From Actinoallomurus iriomotensis (GTDB lineage Bacteria; Actinomycetota; Actinomycetes; Streptosporangiales; Streptosporangiaceae): a stretch of 64,000 nucleotides of DNA. Each line of letters starts with the position of its first letter. Position 1 is the stretch's first letter. This document shows positions 52,227-60,470 of this stretch, piece by piece. Both the position numbers and the translations under genes were made by a program. The stretch covers positions 248,001-312,000 of the forward strand of contig NZ_BSTJ01000010.1 of NCBI RefSeq assembly GCF_030269445.1. Direction: 5' to 3'. The notes beneath the pieces are model-generated. The model worked only from the letters and a program-made list of their open reading frames with translations, was not told the DNA's origin and did not search any database.

Positions 52227-53324
52227 GTGCGTAGTTTCGGTGTCGAGGAGGAGATGCTGCTCGTCGATCCCGGCAGCGGCGCGGCGGTCGCGCTCGCCGA
52301 TGCCGTCACCGGCGGGGCCGAAGACGCGCCAGAGGCGGAACTGCAACGCCAGCAGGTTGAGACCGACACCGCCCCCTGCGAGACGCTCGAGGCGCTGGCC
52401 GGCCAGCTGCGCGCCCGGCGCCGGGCCGCCGCGGACGCCGCCGAGCGCGAGAACTGCCAGGTCGTCGCGCTGGCCACCTCGCCGCTGCCGGTGAGCCCGT
52501 CGACCATGCCGAAGGAGCGTTACCTGCGGATGGCCGAGGAGTACGCCCTCACCGCGCAGGAACAGCTCACCTGCGGCTGCCACGTCCACGTACGGGTGGA
52601 GTCGGAGGACGAGGGCGTCGGGGTCCTGGACCGGATCCGCCCGTGGCTGCCGGTGCTGCTCGCGATGACCGCCAACTCCCCGTTCTGGCAGGGGCGCGAC
52701 AGCGGGTACGCCAGCTACCGGCACCAGGTCTGGGGACGCTGGCCGTCCGCGGGCCCGGCCGAGCCGTTCGGCACGCCGAAGGTCTACCACGAGACCGTCC
52801 AGGCCATGATCGACAGCGGCGTGCTGCTGGACGAGGGCATGGTCTACTTCGACGCCCGGCTGTCACGGCACTATCCGACGGTGGAGATCCGGATCGCGGA
52901 CGTGTGCACGGCGGCCGACGACGCGGTCCTGCTGGCCGCGCTCGTACGCGCGCTGGTCGAGACCGCCGCCCGCGAATGGCGGGCCGGCGACCCGCCCCGG
53001 CCGGTGCGGACGGAACTGCTCCACATGGCCTCCTGGCGGGCGAGCCGCTCGGGGCTGGAGGGGCACCTGGTGCACCCGGTGAGCCTCCGCCCCGTCCCGG
53101 CGGAGGAGGCGGTGCGGGCGCTGCTCGACCACGTGACGCCGGCGCTGACCGATCTGGGCGATCACCGGGCGGTGCTCGACCTGACCGGCCGGCTCCTGGA
53201 GCGCGGCAACGGCGCGACCCGGCAACGCCGCACGTACGAGAGCACGGGCGATCTGACCGCCGTCGTACGCGCGGCGGTCGAGCAGACCCTGGGGGACCGG
53301 CCTGCCGGGCGTCGCCGCGTATGA
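52227..53324 (+). CDS. Carboxylate-amine ligase, GCS2/YbdK family
   Basis: Glutamate-cysteine ligase-like enzyme of family 2, forming a gamma-peptide-type bond with ATP. The start FGVEEEMLLVDPGSG and the motifs VETDTAPCETLEAL, TCGCHVHVRVES, TANSPFWQGRDSGYASYRHQVW in part, and YPTVEIRIADVC are characteristic. 365 residues, GTG start with TTGGAGG. In mycothiol-producing bacteria these proteins have only weak glutathione-type activity and unclear physiological substrates. Confidence 0.9.
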   Translation: MRSFGVEEEMLLVDPGSGAAVALADAVTGGAEDAPEAELQRQQVETDTAPCETLEALAGQLRARRRAAADAAERENCQVVALATSPLPVSPSTMPKERYLRMAEEYALTAQEQLTCGCHVHVRVESEDEGVGVLDRIRPWLPVLLAMTANSPFWQGRDSGYASYRHQVWGRWPSAGPAEPFGTPKVYHETVQAMIDSGVLLDEGMVYFDARLSRHYPTVEIRIADVCTAADDAVLLAALVRALVETAAREWRAGDPPRPVRTELLHMASWRASRSGLEGHLVHPVSLRPVPAEEAVRALLDHVTPALTDLGDHRAVLDLTGRLLERGNGATRQRRTYESTGDLTAVVRAAVEQTLGDRPAGRRRV

Positions 53325-53421
53325 CCTGGTCACCCCACTGATGCGGGGGAGGGAGTACGAGAGATAATGGCGGAGGATGAATCAGGGGGACTCATCCTCT
53401 TTCCGAAAGAAGGCGATCGGA

Positions 53422-53889
53422 ATGGCTGGTATCTCTCGCCATTCTTCGGGGATGGCAGGGCACCCCGACGCAGCCGAGATGCGCGAACGCTACGCACGGC
53501 TGACCGAGGGCCGCCGGATGGAGATGCTCGAAGGCCTCGTCATGCTGACCGGTCTTTACCTGGCCATCTCACCGTGGGTCATTCACTTCCACCGGGGCAA
53601 CACCAACACGGTGAACAACCTCATCCTGGGCATCGCGATCAGCGTGATCGGCCTGGGCCTCGCGATGCTCCCGGAGCGGGCCCTCGGCCTCGGCTGGCTG
53701 CTCGTCCCGATCGGGATCTGGATGATCATCTCGCCGTGGGTGGTCTCCGCCGGGCACGGCGCCCGCGCGGGCATCGTCGCCAACAACGTCGCGATCGGTT
53801 TCATCGCCACCGCCCTCGGCCTGGCGACCGTCGGGATGATGGGCATGCGACGCGGCGGCCGTACCCGTACGGCCACCGCCATGCGGTAA
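53422..53889 (+). CDS. SPW repeat membrane protein
   Basis: A 155-residue membrane protein with four helices and two SPW repeats, LAISPWVIHF near residue 54 and MIISPWVVSA near residue 108, each followed by a helix starting after an Asn-rich turn (NTVNNLILGIAISVIGLGLA; GIVANNVAIGFIATALGLA). Function unknown. ATG at 53422 has AAGAAGG upstream; an earlier ATG at 53377 is possible. Confidence 0.82.
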   Translation: MAGISRHSSGMAGHPDAAEMRERYARLTEGRRMEMLEGLVMLTGLYLAISPWVIHFHRGNTNTVNNLILGIAISVIGLGLAMLPERALGLGWLLVPIGIWMIISPWVVSAGHGARAGIVANNVAIGFIATALGLATVGMMGMRRGGRTRTATAMR

Positions 53890-53948
53890 CGGGGGCCGAG
53901 ACGACCGGGCCTCACGGAGACGTCTTCCGTGAGGCCCTCGCGAGCCGC

Positions 53949-54552
53949 CTACGCCGAGGCGTACTCCGGCAGGCCGGCGTCCGTGGCGATCGACGTGGTG
54001 CTGCTGATCAGCAGCCGCTGGAACAGGCGGGTGCCGAACAGCGCGTTCCGGGAGCGGAGGCCCAGGGCGCCGGCGGGCGCGAGGAACCGGCCCGGATCGG
54101 CGCCGCGCTGCCAGCGGTCCGCGTAGGGCCGCATCCGCTCCTCGTACGCGGCGAAGCCGGCCCGGTGGTCGCCGCCGGCGGAGGCGAGCTGGCCGGCCGG
54201 CACGTACGCGCCGACGATGCCGGTGCCGCCGCCCATCCCGCCGAGCGTCAGTCCCCAGGCGGCGTCGCCCAGCAGCGCCGCGCGGCCGGACGACCAGGCG
54301 GGGACGCGAACCCGGCTGATCGAGCCGAAGTACACCTCGGGCGCCTGGCGCAGGCCGGTGAGCAGGTACGGCACGTGCCAGCGCATGCCGGTGAAGGCGT
54401 CGGCGATGAGCTTCTTCTGCTGTTCGAGGTCGCGCCGGTCGTAGTCGAGCCGCGGCGACGCGAAGACCGCGAAGACGCTCGCCCGCTCCGGATCGCGCCG
54501 GTCGGCGGCGACGCTGATCATCCGCCCGGGCACGTTGTACTGCCGCGTCCAC
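53949..54552 (-). pseudogene. C-terminal half of a FAD-dependent monooxygenase
   Basis: The frame encodes the second half of a TetX/UbiH-type flavin monooxygenase, including YNVPGRMISVAADRRDP, SRVRVPAWSSGRAALLGDAAW (the GD motif binding FAD ribityl phosphate) and GGGTGIVGAYVPAGQLA. The N-terminal GxGxxG half is missing; homology ends near 54550 where a TetR remnant on the other strand begins. It stops normally at 53949. Confidence 0.72.
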
Positions 54553-54555
54553 GTC

Positions 54556-54997
54556 CGGCTCTGGCGAGCCGCCGCCACTGACCGGCGGCTGGCGGTCGAA
54601 GCTCGACACGTGGGCACGGCGGATGTTCGACCGGTTCTCGGCGCACCCCTGGGCGCTCGAGGCGACCGTCGGGGCGCGCGCGATCGGCCCCAACGAACTC
54701 GGCCGGCTCGAACAGGCCGTCGCCGCGCTGACCGGTACGGGACTGGCCGGCTCACAGATGCTCGACGTGGCCGCCACTCTCACCGGGCATGTGCGGATGA
54801 TCGCGCGACAGGCCGCGGCGGTGCCTGCCGGCGATTCCGAGCAGGCGATGGGCGACGCCATGGGCGCGCTGCTGACCGGCCGCGAAGACCGGTTTCCCGC
54901 GCTGGCCGCGGCCATGTCCGACCCGGACGGCCGGGACCGGGCGTTTGACTTCGGCCTGCGCTGCATCCTCGACGGCGTGGAGTCGCTGGTCGGGTGA
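54556..54997 (+). pseudogene. C-terminal half of a TetR-family regulator
   Basis: The frame reads LTGGWRSKLDTWARRMFD, FSAHPWALEATVGARAIGP, GRLEQAVAALTGTGLAGS and ends LRCILDGVESLVG, the ligand domain of TetR_C-type regulators. The helix-turn-helix third is absent; the sequence starts abruptly at the junction with the divergent monooxygenase remnant. An internal ATG at 54623 would make a 124-residue protein without DNA-binding ability. Confidence 0.68.
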
Positions 54998-55027
54998 ACG
55001 GCGCCGCCGGTAAGGGCGGCGGAGGGC

Positions 55028-55522
55028 TCAGTGGCGGTGCCACCAGGGCGGCGGGTTGCTGCGTTTCCAGTGCGGGTACCTCGTCCGCGGGTCGCCCGTC
55101 GGCCGCCCGGCGGGCGTGTCGCTCGGCGCGGCGGACACGCTGGGGCGGACCTCGGGCCGCGGGCTGGAGGAGCCCAGCATCGTCGATGACGAGGTGTGCG
55201 GGCGTCGCGCCGACCCGCGCGGCCCGGGCGTCGCACCCGCCGGGCCGGAGGCGGGCGACGTCGAGGACGACTCGGCCATGGGCGGCTCGCCGGCGCCCGG
55301 GCTCTTCCCGGCCGAGCCGCCGGTCAGTGCCAGCGTGAGGCCGGCGATCGCCGCGACGAGCACGGCCGCGACCGTGATCATCAGGAGGACGCCGTGGCGG
55401 AACCGCATCTCCTCCAGTCGCGCGTGAACGGCCGCGCGTAGCCGGCCGCGACCGCTCGACCGGCGCGCGTGCCGTGCGGCCCGGCTTGCGAGAGGGTTCC
55501 CTGCGTGCTGTTCACTCGCCAC
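55028..55522 (-). CDS. Hypothetical single-pass membrane protein with Ser/Pro-rich tail
   Basis: A 164-residue protein: a basic N-terminal 40 residues (ARHARRSSGRGRLRAAVHAR), one membrane helix (VLLMITVAAVLVAAIAGLTLAL, residues about 45-66) and a low-complexity extracellular Ser/Pro/Gly tail ending in a His/Trp-rich segment (WKRSNPPPWWHRH). Type II topology is expected. GTG start at 55522; no family recognised. Confidence 0.6.
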   Translation of the reverse strand: MASEQHAGNPLASRAARHARRSSGRGRLRAAVHARLEEMRFRHGVLLMITVAAVLVAAIAGLTLALTGGSAGKSPGAGEPPMAESSSTSPASGPAGATPGPRGSARRPHTSSSTMLGSSSPRPEVRPSVSAAPSDTPAGRPTGDPRTRYPHWKRSNPPPWWHRH

Positions 55523-55595
55523 AAAGCAACCCTAAAGGTGACGCATCCCCAAAAACTGCAACATCAATGACAACGTGGGTAACGGAGGTCGCGCA

Positions 55596-56369
55596 TCACC
55601 GTTCCGCGAGTTCGGCGAGCAGGTCCTGGGACAGGGCGACGCGGCCGCTCAGGTCCGTGCCGCCGCACAGCGCCAGGGCGGCCTCGGCCATGACCTTGGG
55701 CGGCTCCGCGTTCGGGTCGTCCTCGGTGGTGAGGCCGTGGAACAGCGTGCCCGGGGTGGGCACGACGCGGTTCGGCGCCAGGGAGTTGACCGCGATCCCG
55801 TCCCCGTGGACCTCGGCGGCCAGACCCGTGGTGAACCGTTCGAGCGCCGCCTTGCACATCCCGTACACCGTCCCGCCGGGGAGATGGTTCCGCTCGAGCG
55901 CGGGATGGCGCGAGGCCAGCGAGGAGATGTTGAGGATCCAGCCGCGCCCTCGTGCGCGCATCTCGGGCAGGACGAGCCGCGCGAGGTGGAACGGCGCCGT
56001 CACCTGCACCTCGAACATCAGCGCGTACCGGCGGTCGGTGAAGTCGGCGACCGGCGTGAAGTAGGTGACGGCGGCGTTGTTCACCAGGACATCGGCCGGG
56101 CCGAGGTCGTCGGTGACGGCGCGGACCAGCGACACGCGCGCGGCCGGGTCGGACAGGTCGGCGGCGTACGCGCGGGCCCGGCCGCCCGCGGCCTCGATGT
56201 GCGCCACCGTCTCGTTGATCGTGCCGGGCAGGCGCGTCCGGGCGGGATCGACGGTACGAGCGGTGACGGCGACCGTCGCGCCCTCCGCGGCGAACCGCCG
56301 CGCGATGGCCGCGCCGATGCCGCGGCTCGCCCCGGTGACGATCGCGACCTTGCCGTCGAGTACGCCCAT
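55596..56369 (-). CDS. Short-chain dehydrogenase/reductase
   Basis: SDR of 257 residues: TGASRGIG loop, NNAA as VLVNNAAVTYF, Ser in LNISSLAS, YxxxK as YGMCK, and an unusual middle insertion (SRHPALERNHLPGG). The C-terminus LSGRVALSQDLLAEL is truncated compared with FabG-like members. It is divergent from the second SDR and shares the operator region at 56413-56463 with it, so both may belong to the same acyl-CoA or steroid-type regulon. Confidence 0.87.
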   Translation of the reverse strand: MGVLDGKVAIVTGASRGIGAAIARRFAAEGATVAVTARTVDPARTRLPGTINETVAHIEAAGGRARAYAADLSDPAARVSLVRAVTDDLGPADVLVNNAAVTYFTPVADFTDRRYALMFEVQVTAPFHLARLVLPEMRARGRGWILNISSLASRHPALERNHLPGGTVYGMCKAALERFTTGLAAEVHGDGIAVNSLAPNRVVPTPGTLFHGLTTEDDPNAEPPKVMAEAALALCGGTDLSGRVALSQDLLAELAER

Positions 56370-56412
56370 GCGCGGGTCCTTTCGTCGGAGCCGGGAACGG
56401 ATCTCCCACGGG

Positions 56413-56441
56413 TTGACAGGTACGCTAACCCACCGGAGACT
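56413..56441 (+). promoter_or_regulatory. Promoter of the SDR-MaoC-PHP operon
   Basis: A perfect -35 TTGACA (56413-56418), a 17-bp spacer and GAGACT (56436-56441) as a weak -10. The 23-bp operator begins at the last base of the -10. The acyl-CoA dehydrogenase promoter at 62082 has the same build. Confidence 0.55.
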
Positions 56442-56463
56442 TTTCTAGAAGGTCATTCTAAAA
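56441..56463. promoter_or_regulatory. 23-bp operator, copy 1
   Basis: Read on the minus strand this is TTTTAGA-N6-TTCTAGAAAA, with the inverted core TAGAA-N5-TTCTA. The same sequence, with only the N6 and the last base changed, occurs at 62113-62135. Form and size suit a TetR-family repressor of fatty acid or steroid genes (KstR-like sites have a related TAGAAC/GTTCTA core but one base less spacing). Confidence 0.7.
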
Positions 56464-56489
56464 ACGCGTTGAGTGGAGCGGTCAGGCCA

Positions 56490-57404
56490 ATGGGGATCGT
56501 CGAAGGGCGCGTGGTCATCGTGACCGGCGCGGCGCGCGGCATCGGCCGCGGGCACGCGCTGGAGTTCGCCCGGCAGGGTGCCAAGGTGGTCGTCAACGAC
56601 CTCGGGGCGGAGGTGGACGGGAGCGGCTCATCGGCGGGCCCGGCCGGTGAGGTCGTGGACGAGATCCGGGCGGCCGGCGGCGAGGCGATCGTCAACGGAG
56701 AGGACATCGCCGACTTCGAGGGCGCCAAGCGGCTGATCGAGACGGCCGTGGAGACCTACGGAGACCTGCACGTCCTGGTGAACAACGCCGGCATCCTGCG
56801 CGACCGGATGCTGGTCAACATGACGGCCGAGGAGTGGGACGACGTCATCCGGGTGCACCTGCGCGGCACGTTCGCGCCGCTGCGGCACGCCGGCGCGTAC
56901 TGGCGGGCCCGGTCCAAGGCCGGCGAGCCGGTCGACGCCGCGATCATCAACACCACGTCCTCCTCGGGCATCTACGGCAACGCCGGCCAGGGCAACTACG
57001 GCGCGGCCAAGGCCGGCATCGCCGGGCTGACCGTGATCGCCGCCCGCGAGCTCGGCCGCTACGGCGTGACCGTGAACGCGGTCGCCCCGGCCGCGCTCAC
57101 CCGCATGACCGAGAACCTCGTGCGCTGGCAGGGCGGCGACGGGCCGCAGGACTTCGACCCGCGAGCCGCCGACAACATCGCCCCGCTCGTGGTCTGGCTC
57201 GGCTCCGACCAGGCGCGCGGCATCACCGGCCGGGTGTTCAACGTCCGCGGCGGCATGATCAGCGTCGCCGAGGGCTGGCGCGCCGGTCCCGGCGCCGACA
57301 AGGGCGCGCGCTGGGATCCGGCCGAGCTGGGCGAGGTCATCCCCGGCCTGGTCGAGAAGGCCGCGCCGAACGTCATGCCCGACGGCCGTACGCCGGAGAG
57401 CTGA
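56490..57404 (+). CDS. SDR-family (3R)-hydroxyacyl-CoA dehydrogenase-like protein
   Basis: A 304-residue SDR of the peroxisomal multifunctional enzyme type 2 (HSD17B4)-like group: VTGAARGIGRGHALEFARQGAKVVVNDLG in outline with the characteristic NDLGAEVDGSG, LVNNAGILRDRML, Ser in IINTTSSSGIYGN, YGAAK. Followed 2 bp later by a MaoC-type hydratase, matching the dehydrogenase/hydratase pairs (Hsd4A/Hsd4B-like) of steroid side-chain or branched acyl-CoA beta-oxidation. ATG at 56490 after GTGGAGCGG. Controlled, I infer, by the operator at 56441. Confidence 0.9.
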   Translation: MGIVEGRVVIVTGAARGIGRGHALEFARQGAKVVVNDLGAEVDGSGSSAGPAGEVVDEIRAAGGEAIVNGEDIADFEGAKRLIETAVETYGDLHVLVNNAGILRDRMLVNMTAEEWDDVIRVHLRGTFAPLRHAGAYWRARSKAGEPVDAAIINTTSSSGIYGNAGQGNYGAAKAGIAGLTVIAARELGRYGVTVNAVAPAALTRMTENLVRWQGGDGPQDFDPRAADNIAPLVVWLGSDQARGITGRVFNVRGGMISVAEGWRAGPGADKGARWDPAELGEVIPGLVEKAAPNVMPDGRTPES

Positions 57405-57406
57405 CC

Positions 57407-58252
57407 GTGCCGCTCGACCACGGCGCGATCGGCGTCGAGTCCGCGCCGCTCGACCGCTCCTGGACCTCCAAGGACGCGCTGCTGTACGCGGTGGGCGTCG
57501 GCGCGGGCGTCGACGACCCGCTGAGCGAACTGGCCTTCACCACCGAGAACACCGCGGGCACGCCGCAGCGGGTGCTGCCGACGTACGCGGTGCTGCTCGC
57601 CCAGGTGCCCGGCGCCCGCCGGATCGGCGACTTCGACCCCGCGATGCTCGTCCACGCCGAACAGGCCTTCGAACTGCACCGGCCGCTGCCCGCCGAGGGC
57701 TCGCTGCGGGCCACCGCCAAGGTGACCGGCATCTACGACAAGGGCTCGGGCGCGCTCGTCGTCACGGAGTCCACCGCGGTCGACCCGGAGACCGGCGAGC
57801 GGATGATCACCTCGCGGGGCTCGGTGTTCATCCGCGGCGAGGGCGGCTTCGGCGGCGACCGGGGCCCACGCGACGAGTGGAGGCTCCCGGACCGCGCGCC
57901 GGACCACGAGGTCACGTACCGGACCCGGCCCGAGCAGGCCCTGCTCTACCGGCTGTCCGGCGACCGCAACCCCCTGCACTCCGACCCGGCGTTCGCCGCG
58001 CGCGCCGGGTTCGACCGCCCGATCCTGCACGGCCTGTGCACGTACGGCGTCGCCGGCCGCGCGCTGCTGCACACCATGGCCGGCTCGGACCCGGCGCGGT
58101 TCGCCGCGATGTCGGGCCGGTTCAGCAGCCCGGTGATGCCGGGGGAGTCGCTGATCACGTCGATCTGGGCCGAGGGGACGACCGTCCTGTTCCGTACCGC
58201 GAAGGAGGACGGAACGGTCGTCATCGACCGGGGCCGGGCGAGCTTCCGGTGA
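57407..58252 (+). CDS. MaoC-type double hotdog enoyl-CoA hydratase
   Basis: A 281-residue protein with two hotdog repeats. The second carries the R-hydratase motif YRLSGDRNPLHSDPAFA with catalytic Asp and His, followed by GFDRPILHGLCTYG; the first is a degenerate substrate-binding repeat (FTTENTAGTPQRVLPTYAVLL). It hydrates trans-2-enoyl-CoA to the (3R)-hydroxyacyl-CoA that the upstream SDR would oxidise. GTG at 57407 with GGAGAG; it overlaps the next gene by GTGA. Confidence 0.9.
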   Translation: MPLDHGAIGVESAPLDRSWTSKDALLYAVGVGAGVDDPLSELAFTTENTAGTPQRVLPTYAVLLAQVPGARRIGDFDPAMLVHAEQAFELHRPLPAEGSLRATAKVTGIYDKGSGALVVTESTAVDPETGERMITSRGSVFIRGEGGFGGDRGPRDEWRLPDRAPDHEVTYRTRPEQALLYRLSGDRNPLHSDPAFAARAGFDRPILHGLCTYGVAGRALLHTMAGSDPARFAAMSGRFSSPVMPGESLITSIWAEGTTVLFRTAKEDGTVVIDRGRASFR

Positions 58253-58893
58253 GCGGACGACGGGTGCGGGTGGACTGCCACCTGCACACCGTCCACTCCG
58301 GCGACGCCGTGACGACCGTGGACCGCCTCGCCGAACGCGTGCGGGAGGAGCGGCTCGACGTCGTCTGCGTGACCGACCACCACACCCTTGCCGGCGCGCA
58401 CGAGGCGCTGTCCCGCGCGATCGGCGCCCGCGTCATCGTCGGCGAGGAGATCCGCACGTACGCGGGCGAGATCATCGGCCTGTTCCTCACCGAGCGCGTC
58501 CCGTACGTGCTGCCGCTGGAGGACGCGGTACGGCGGATCCGCGCGCAGGGCGGCCTCGTGTACGCCCCGCACCCGTTCGACGCGGCACGGACGAGCCTGG
58601 GCGCCGCAGGCCTGTCCGAACTGCACGCGATGGGCACGCTGGACGTGGTCGAGGTGTTCAACGCCAAGACCGCCGACGAGGAGGACAACCGCCGGGCCGC
58701 GAGGTTCGCCGCCGAGCACGGCCTGCCGGCGGCGGCCGGCTCGGACGCCCACGACCCGCAGGGCATCGGCGCGGCGTACGCGGAGCTGCCCGACTTCGAC
58801 GGCCCGGAGGAGTTCCTGAGGTCACTGACCGAGGCCCGGATCACCGGCGAGTTCCGCCCGCACGTCGGCTACCTCCCGGGTTCGCGGCTCTGA
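58249..58893 (+). CDS. PHP-domain metal-dependent phosphoesterase
   Basis: A 214-residue PHP protein: VDCHLHTVHSGD (metal His pair), VCVTDHHTLAG (Asp-His), VGEEI (Glu), YAPHPFD (His), NAKTADEEDN and AAAGSDAHD (Asp-His). These are the usual metal ligands of trinuclear phosphoesterases of the YciV/RNase AM-like or nucleotidase type. It is translationally coupled to the hydratase gene but has no obvious part in beta-oxidation; removing phosphate from a CoA-type side product is speculative. Confidence 0.87.
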   Translation: MSGRRVRVDCHLHTVHSGDAVTTVDRLAERVREERLDVVCVTDHHTLAGAHEALSRAIGARVIVGEEIRTYAGEIIGLFLTERVPYVLPLEDAVRRIRAQGGLVYAPHPFDAARTSLGAAGLSELHAMGTLDVVEVFNAKTADEEDNRRAARFAAEHGLPAAAGSDAHDPQGIGAAYAELPDFDGPEEFLRSLTEARITGEFRPHVGYLPGSRL

Positions 58894-58927
58894 ACCGAAC
58901 CGATTCCCGAGCGCTGTCCGACCGCTG

Positions 58928-59341
58928 TCAGTTCTCGCGTGTCCAGGCGGGCATGATCCGCACCTCGCGGATTCGCCAGCCCGCCGGCGTCCGTACCGCG
59001 GTGTAGTCCTGTCGCAGGCCGCCGGTGAAGTGGGGTGCCTGGCCGTCGCGGTAGTAGTACACGATCGAGTTCGCCGAGGCGGCCGCCTGGTCGCCGTCGA
59101 CGTCCACCAAGAGGTCGGTGGTCGTGTGCTGGGTGTGCTGTCCCTCGACCTCGGCCTGTCGCATGAAGCCGAGGACCTCGCCGATGCCGCGGAGTTCGCC
59201 CCCGCGCGGCGAGTGCACCGCCACATCGTCGGTGAAGACGGTGTCCAGATCCTCCCAATGCCCCTCGTCCAGCAGGCGCGCGAAGCGGGTGAACAGGTCG
59301 GCGATCTCGATCCGGTCGGCGACCGGAGTATCCGTGGACAT
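58928..59341 (-). CDS. SnoaL-like NTF2-fold protein
   Basis: A 137-residue single-domain protein: RIEIADLFTRFARLLDEG, WEDLDTVFTDDVAVHSPRGG, GIGEVLGFMRQAEV, a central TQHTTTDLLVDVDGDQA and a C-terminal WRIREVRIMPAW. This is the common SnoaL_4 pattern; activity unknown (possible isomerase/hydratase or ligand binding). ATG at 59341. Divergent from a MarR gene, with three palindromes between them. Confidence 0.8.
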   Translation of the reverse strand: MSTDTPVADRIEIADLFTRFARLLDEGHWEDLDTVFTDDVAVHSPRGGELRGIGEVLGFMRQAEVEGQHTQHTTTDLLVDVDGDQAAASANSIVYYYRDGQAPHFTGGLRQDYTAVRTPAGWRIREVRIMPAWTREN

Positions 59342-59358
59342 GGCGACTCTTTTCGTTG

Positions 59359-59414
59359 GTTGGTCCAACATTGGCGTCGCCAACTATACAGAGATTCGTT
59401 GGCGGCGCCAACGA
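59359..59414. promoter_or_regulatory. Three stacked palindromic operators in the MarR/SnoaL divergon
   Basis: GTTGG-T-CCAAC (59359-59369), TTGGCG-T-CGCCAA (59371-59383) and TCGTTGGC-GGC-GCCAACGA (59396-59414) are all perfect and share the half-site GTTGG/TTGGC. They enclose a minus-strand promoter TTGGCG-N17-TATAGT for the SnoaL gene. The MarR protein is the obvious ligand. Confidence 0.7.
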
Positions 59415-59420
59415 TGTAGG

Positions 59421-59870
59421 GTGGCTGTCGTGGAAGCGACACCCGCGCGCCTGAGCGCGAAGCCGAGTTGGCTGCTCACCCAGGTGGCGGTGCACGCCCA
59501 CCGGCTGGCGTCCGACGGCTTCGGCGGGGTGGGCGCGCGTGGGTACCACTACCGGATCCTGGCCGCGCTGGACGAGTTCGGAGTGGCCAGCCAGGCCGAG
59601 CTCGGTCGCCGGTGCAGCATGGACCGCAGCGACGTGGTGGCAGCGATCAACGAACTGGCCGAGCAGGGCTTCGTCGAGCGGACGCCGGATCCGGATGACC
59701 GACGGCGCAACATCGTGAGCCTCACCACGGCCGGTGATCGGCAACTGCGACGTATGGACCGAGCGCTCGACAAGGTGCAGGACGACCTACTCGGACCGCT
59801 TCCGGCCGAGGACAGACAGACCTTGACCCGCCTGCTCGCTCAACTGCTCACGCACCACCAACGGGAGTGA
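59421..59870 (+). CDS. MarR-family transcriptional regulator
   Basis: A 149-residue repressor: ARGYHYRILAALDEFGVASQ, the recognition helix CSMDRSDVVAAINELAEQGFV and the wing TPDPDDRRRNIVSLTTAG. Start at GTG 59421 (or GTG 59430) just behind the third palindrome; there is no clear Shine-Dalgarno. It most likely represses itself and the divergent SnoaL-like gene. Confidence 0.87.
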   Translation: MAVVEATPARLSAKPSWLLTQVAVHAHRLASDGFGGVGARGYHYRILAALDEFGVASQAELGRRCSMDRSDVVAAINELAEQGFVERTPDPDDRRRNIVSLTTAGDRQLRRMDRALDKVQDDLLGPLPAEDRQTLTRLLAQLLTHHQRE

Positions 59871-59937
59871 GGCGGCCGGCCCGCGCCTCAACGGATGTCC
59901 CCTCCTTTCCGGATCTGCCGCCCGGGACCCGCCCGGC

Positions 59938-60387
59938 TCACCAGGTCTTGCCGGCCTGCTCCCGGATCGTGTGGTTGACCCTGTTGAAGAAGTTGGTCAG
60001 TGCGATGTTCAGGATGATCGCGGACAGTTGCTTCTGGTCGAAGTGGGCGACGGCGGCGTCCCAGATCTCGTCGGTCACGCCCGGCGCGCCGTCCTGGATC
60101 CGGGTCGCCGCCTCGGCCAGCGCGAGCGCCGCCCGCTCCGCCTCGGTGAAGAACGGCGTCTCGCGCCACGCGACCACGCTGTGCAGCCGCTCCTCGGTCT
60201 CTCCGTGCTTCTTCGCCGACGCGACCCCGGCGAACGTGCACGGGCTGCAGCCGTTGATCTGGCTGGCCCGCAGGTGGACCAGCTCGAGCACGAGCGGGTC
60301 GACGCCACCGGCGCCGATCGCCTTGTGGAGGTGCTGGATCGCGGTGAACACGTCGGGATTCGGCGAGCTCTTCATGCGTGCTTCCAT
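59938..60387 (-). CDS. Carboxymuconolactone decarboxylase/AhpD-like protein (COE gene of ECF41)
   Basis: A 149-residue all-helical AhpD-fold protein with the redox motif INGCSPCTFAGVASAKKHG (CxxC followed by His) and YxxWRETP-like VVAWRETPFFTEAERAALALAEA. Such proteins are peroxidase-like. It is divergent from an ECF41 sigma factor, whose regulon in other bacteria is typically one adjacent carboxymuconolactone decarboxylase, oxidoreductase or epimerase gene. An ECF41-type promoter faces it at 60442-60468. ATG at 60387 with AAGGAG upstream. Confidence 0.9.
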   Translation of the reverse strand: MEARMKSSPNPDVFTAIQHLHKAIGAGGVDPLVLELVHLRASQINGCSPCTFAGVASAKKHGETEERLHSVVAWRETPFFTEAERAALALAEAATRIQDGAPGVTDEIWDAAVAHFDQKQLSAIILNIALTNFFNRVNHTIREQAGKTW

Positions 60388-60405
60388 CGGTCATGCTCCT
60401 TCATC

Positions 60406-60432
60406 GGTTACCTCGGCCCCTCCGGGCCCGTC
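60406..60432 (+). promoter_or_regulatory. ECF41-type promoter facing the sigma factor gene
   Basis: GGTTACC (60406-60412), 16 bp, then CGTC (60429-60432). As I recall it, the published ECF41 consensus is TGTCACA-N16-CGTC. The CGTC lies in one arm of the perfect inverted repeat CCGTCAT-CACCC-ATGACGG (60428-60446). Transcription would start about 30 nt before the sigma start. Confidence 0.55.
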
Positions 60433-60441
60433 ATCACCCAT

Positions 60442-60468
60442 GACGGAGCAGCTCCGAGGAAGGTAACA
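60442..60468 (-). promoter_or_regulatory. ECF41-type promoter facing the decarboxylase-like gene
   Basis: On the minus strand TGTTACC (60468-60462), 16 bp, CGTC (60445-60442), in the other arm of the same inverted repeat. Its -35 overlaps the Shine-Dalgarno region of the sigma gene (GAGGAAGGTAACA). Confidence 0.65.
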
Positions 60469-60470
60469 AC

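Noticed and set aside
54623-54997. A complete 124-residue protein starting at ATG 54623
   Set aside because: TetR-like sequence continues upstream of that ATG to the junction near 54556, so it is the tail of a truncated regulator and not an independent gene.
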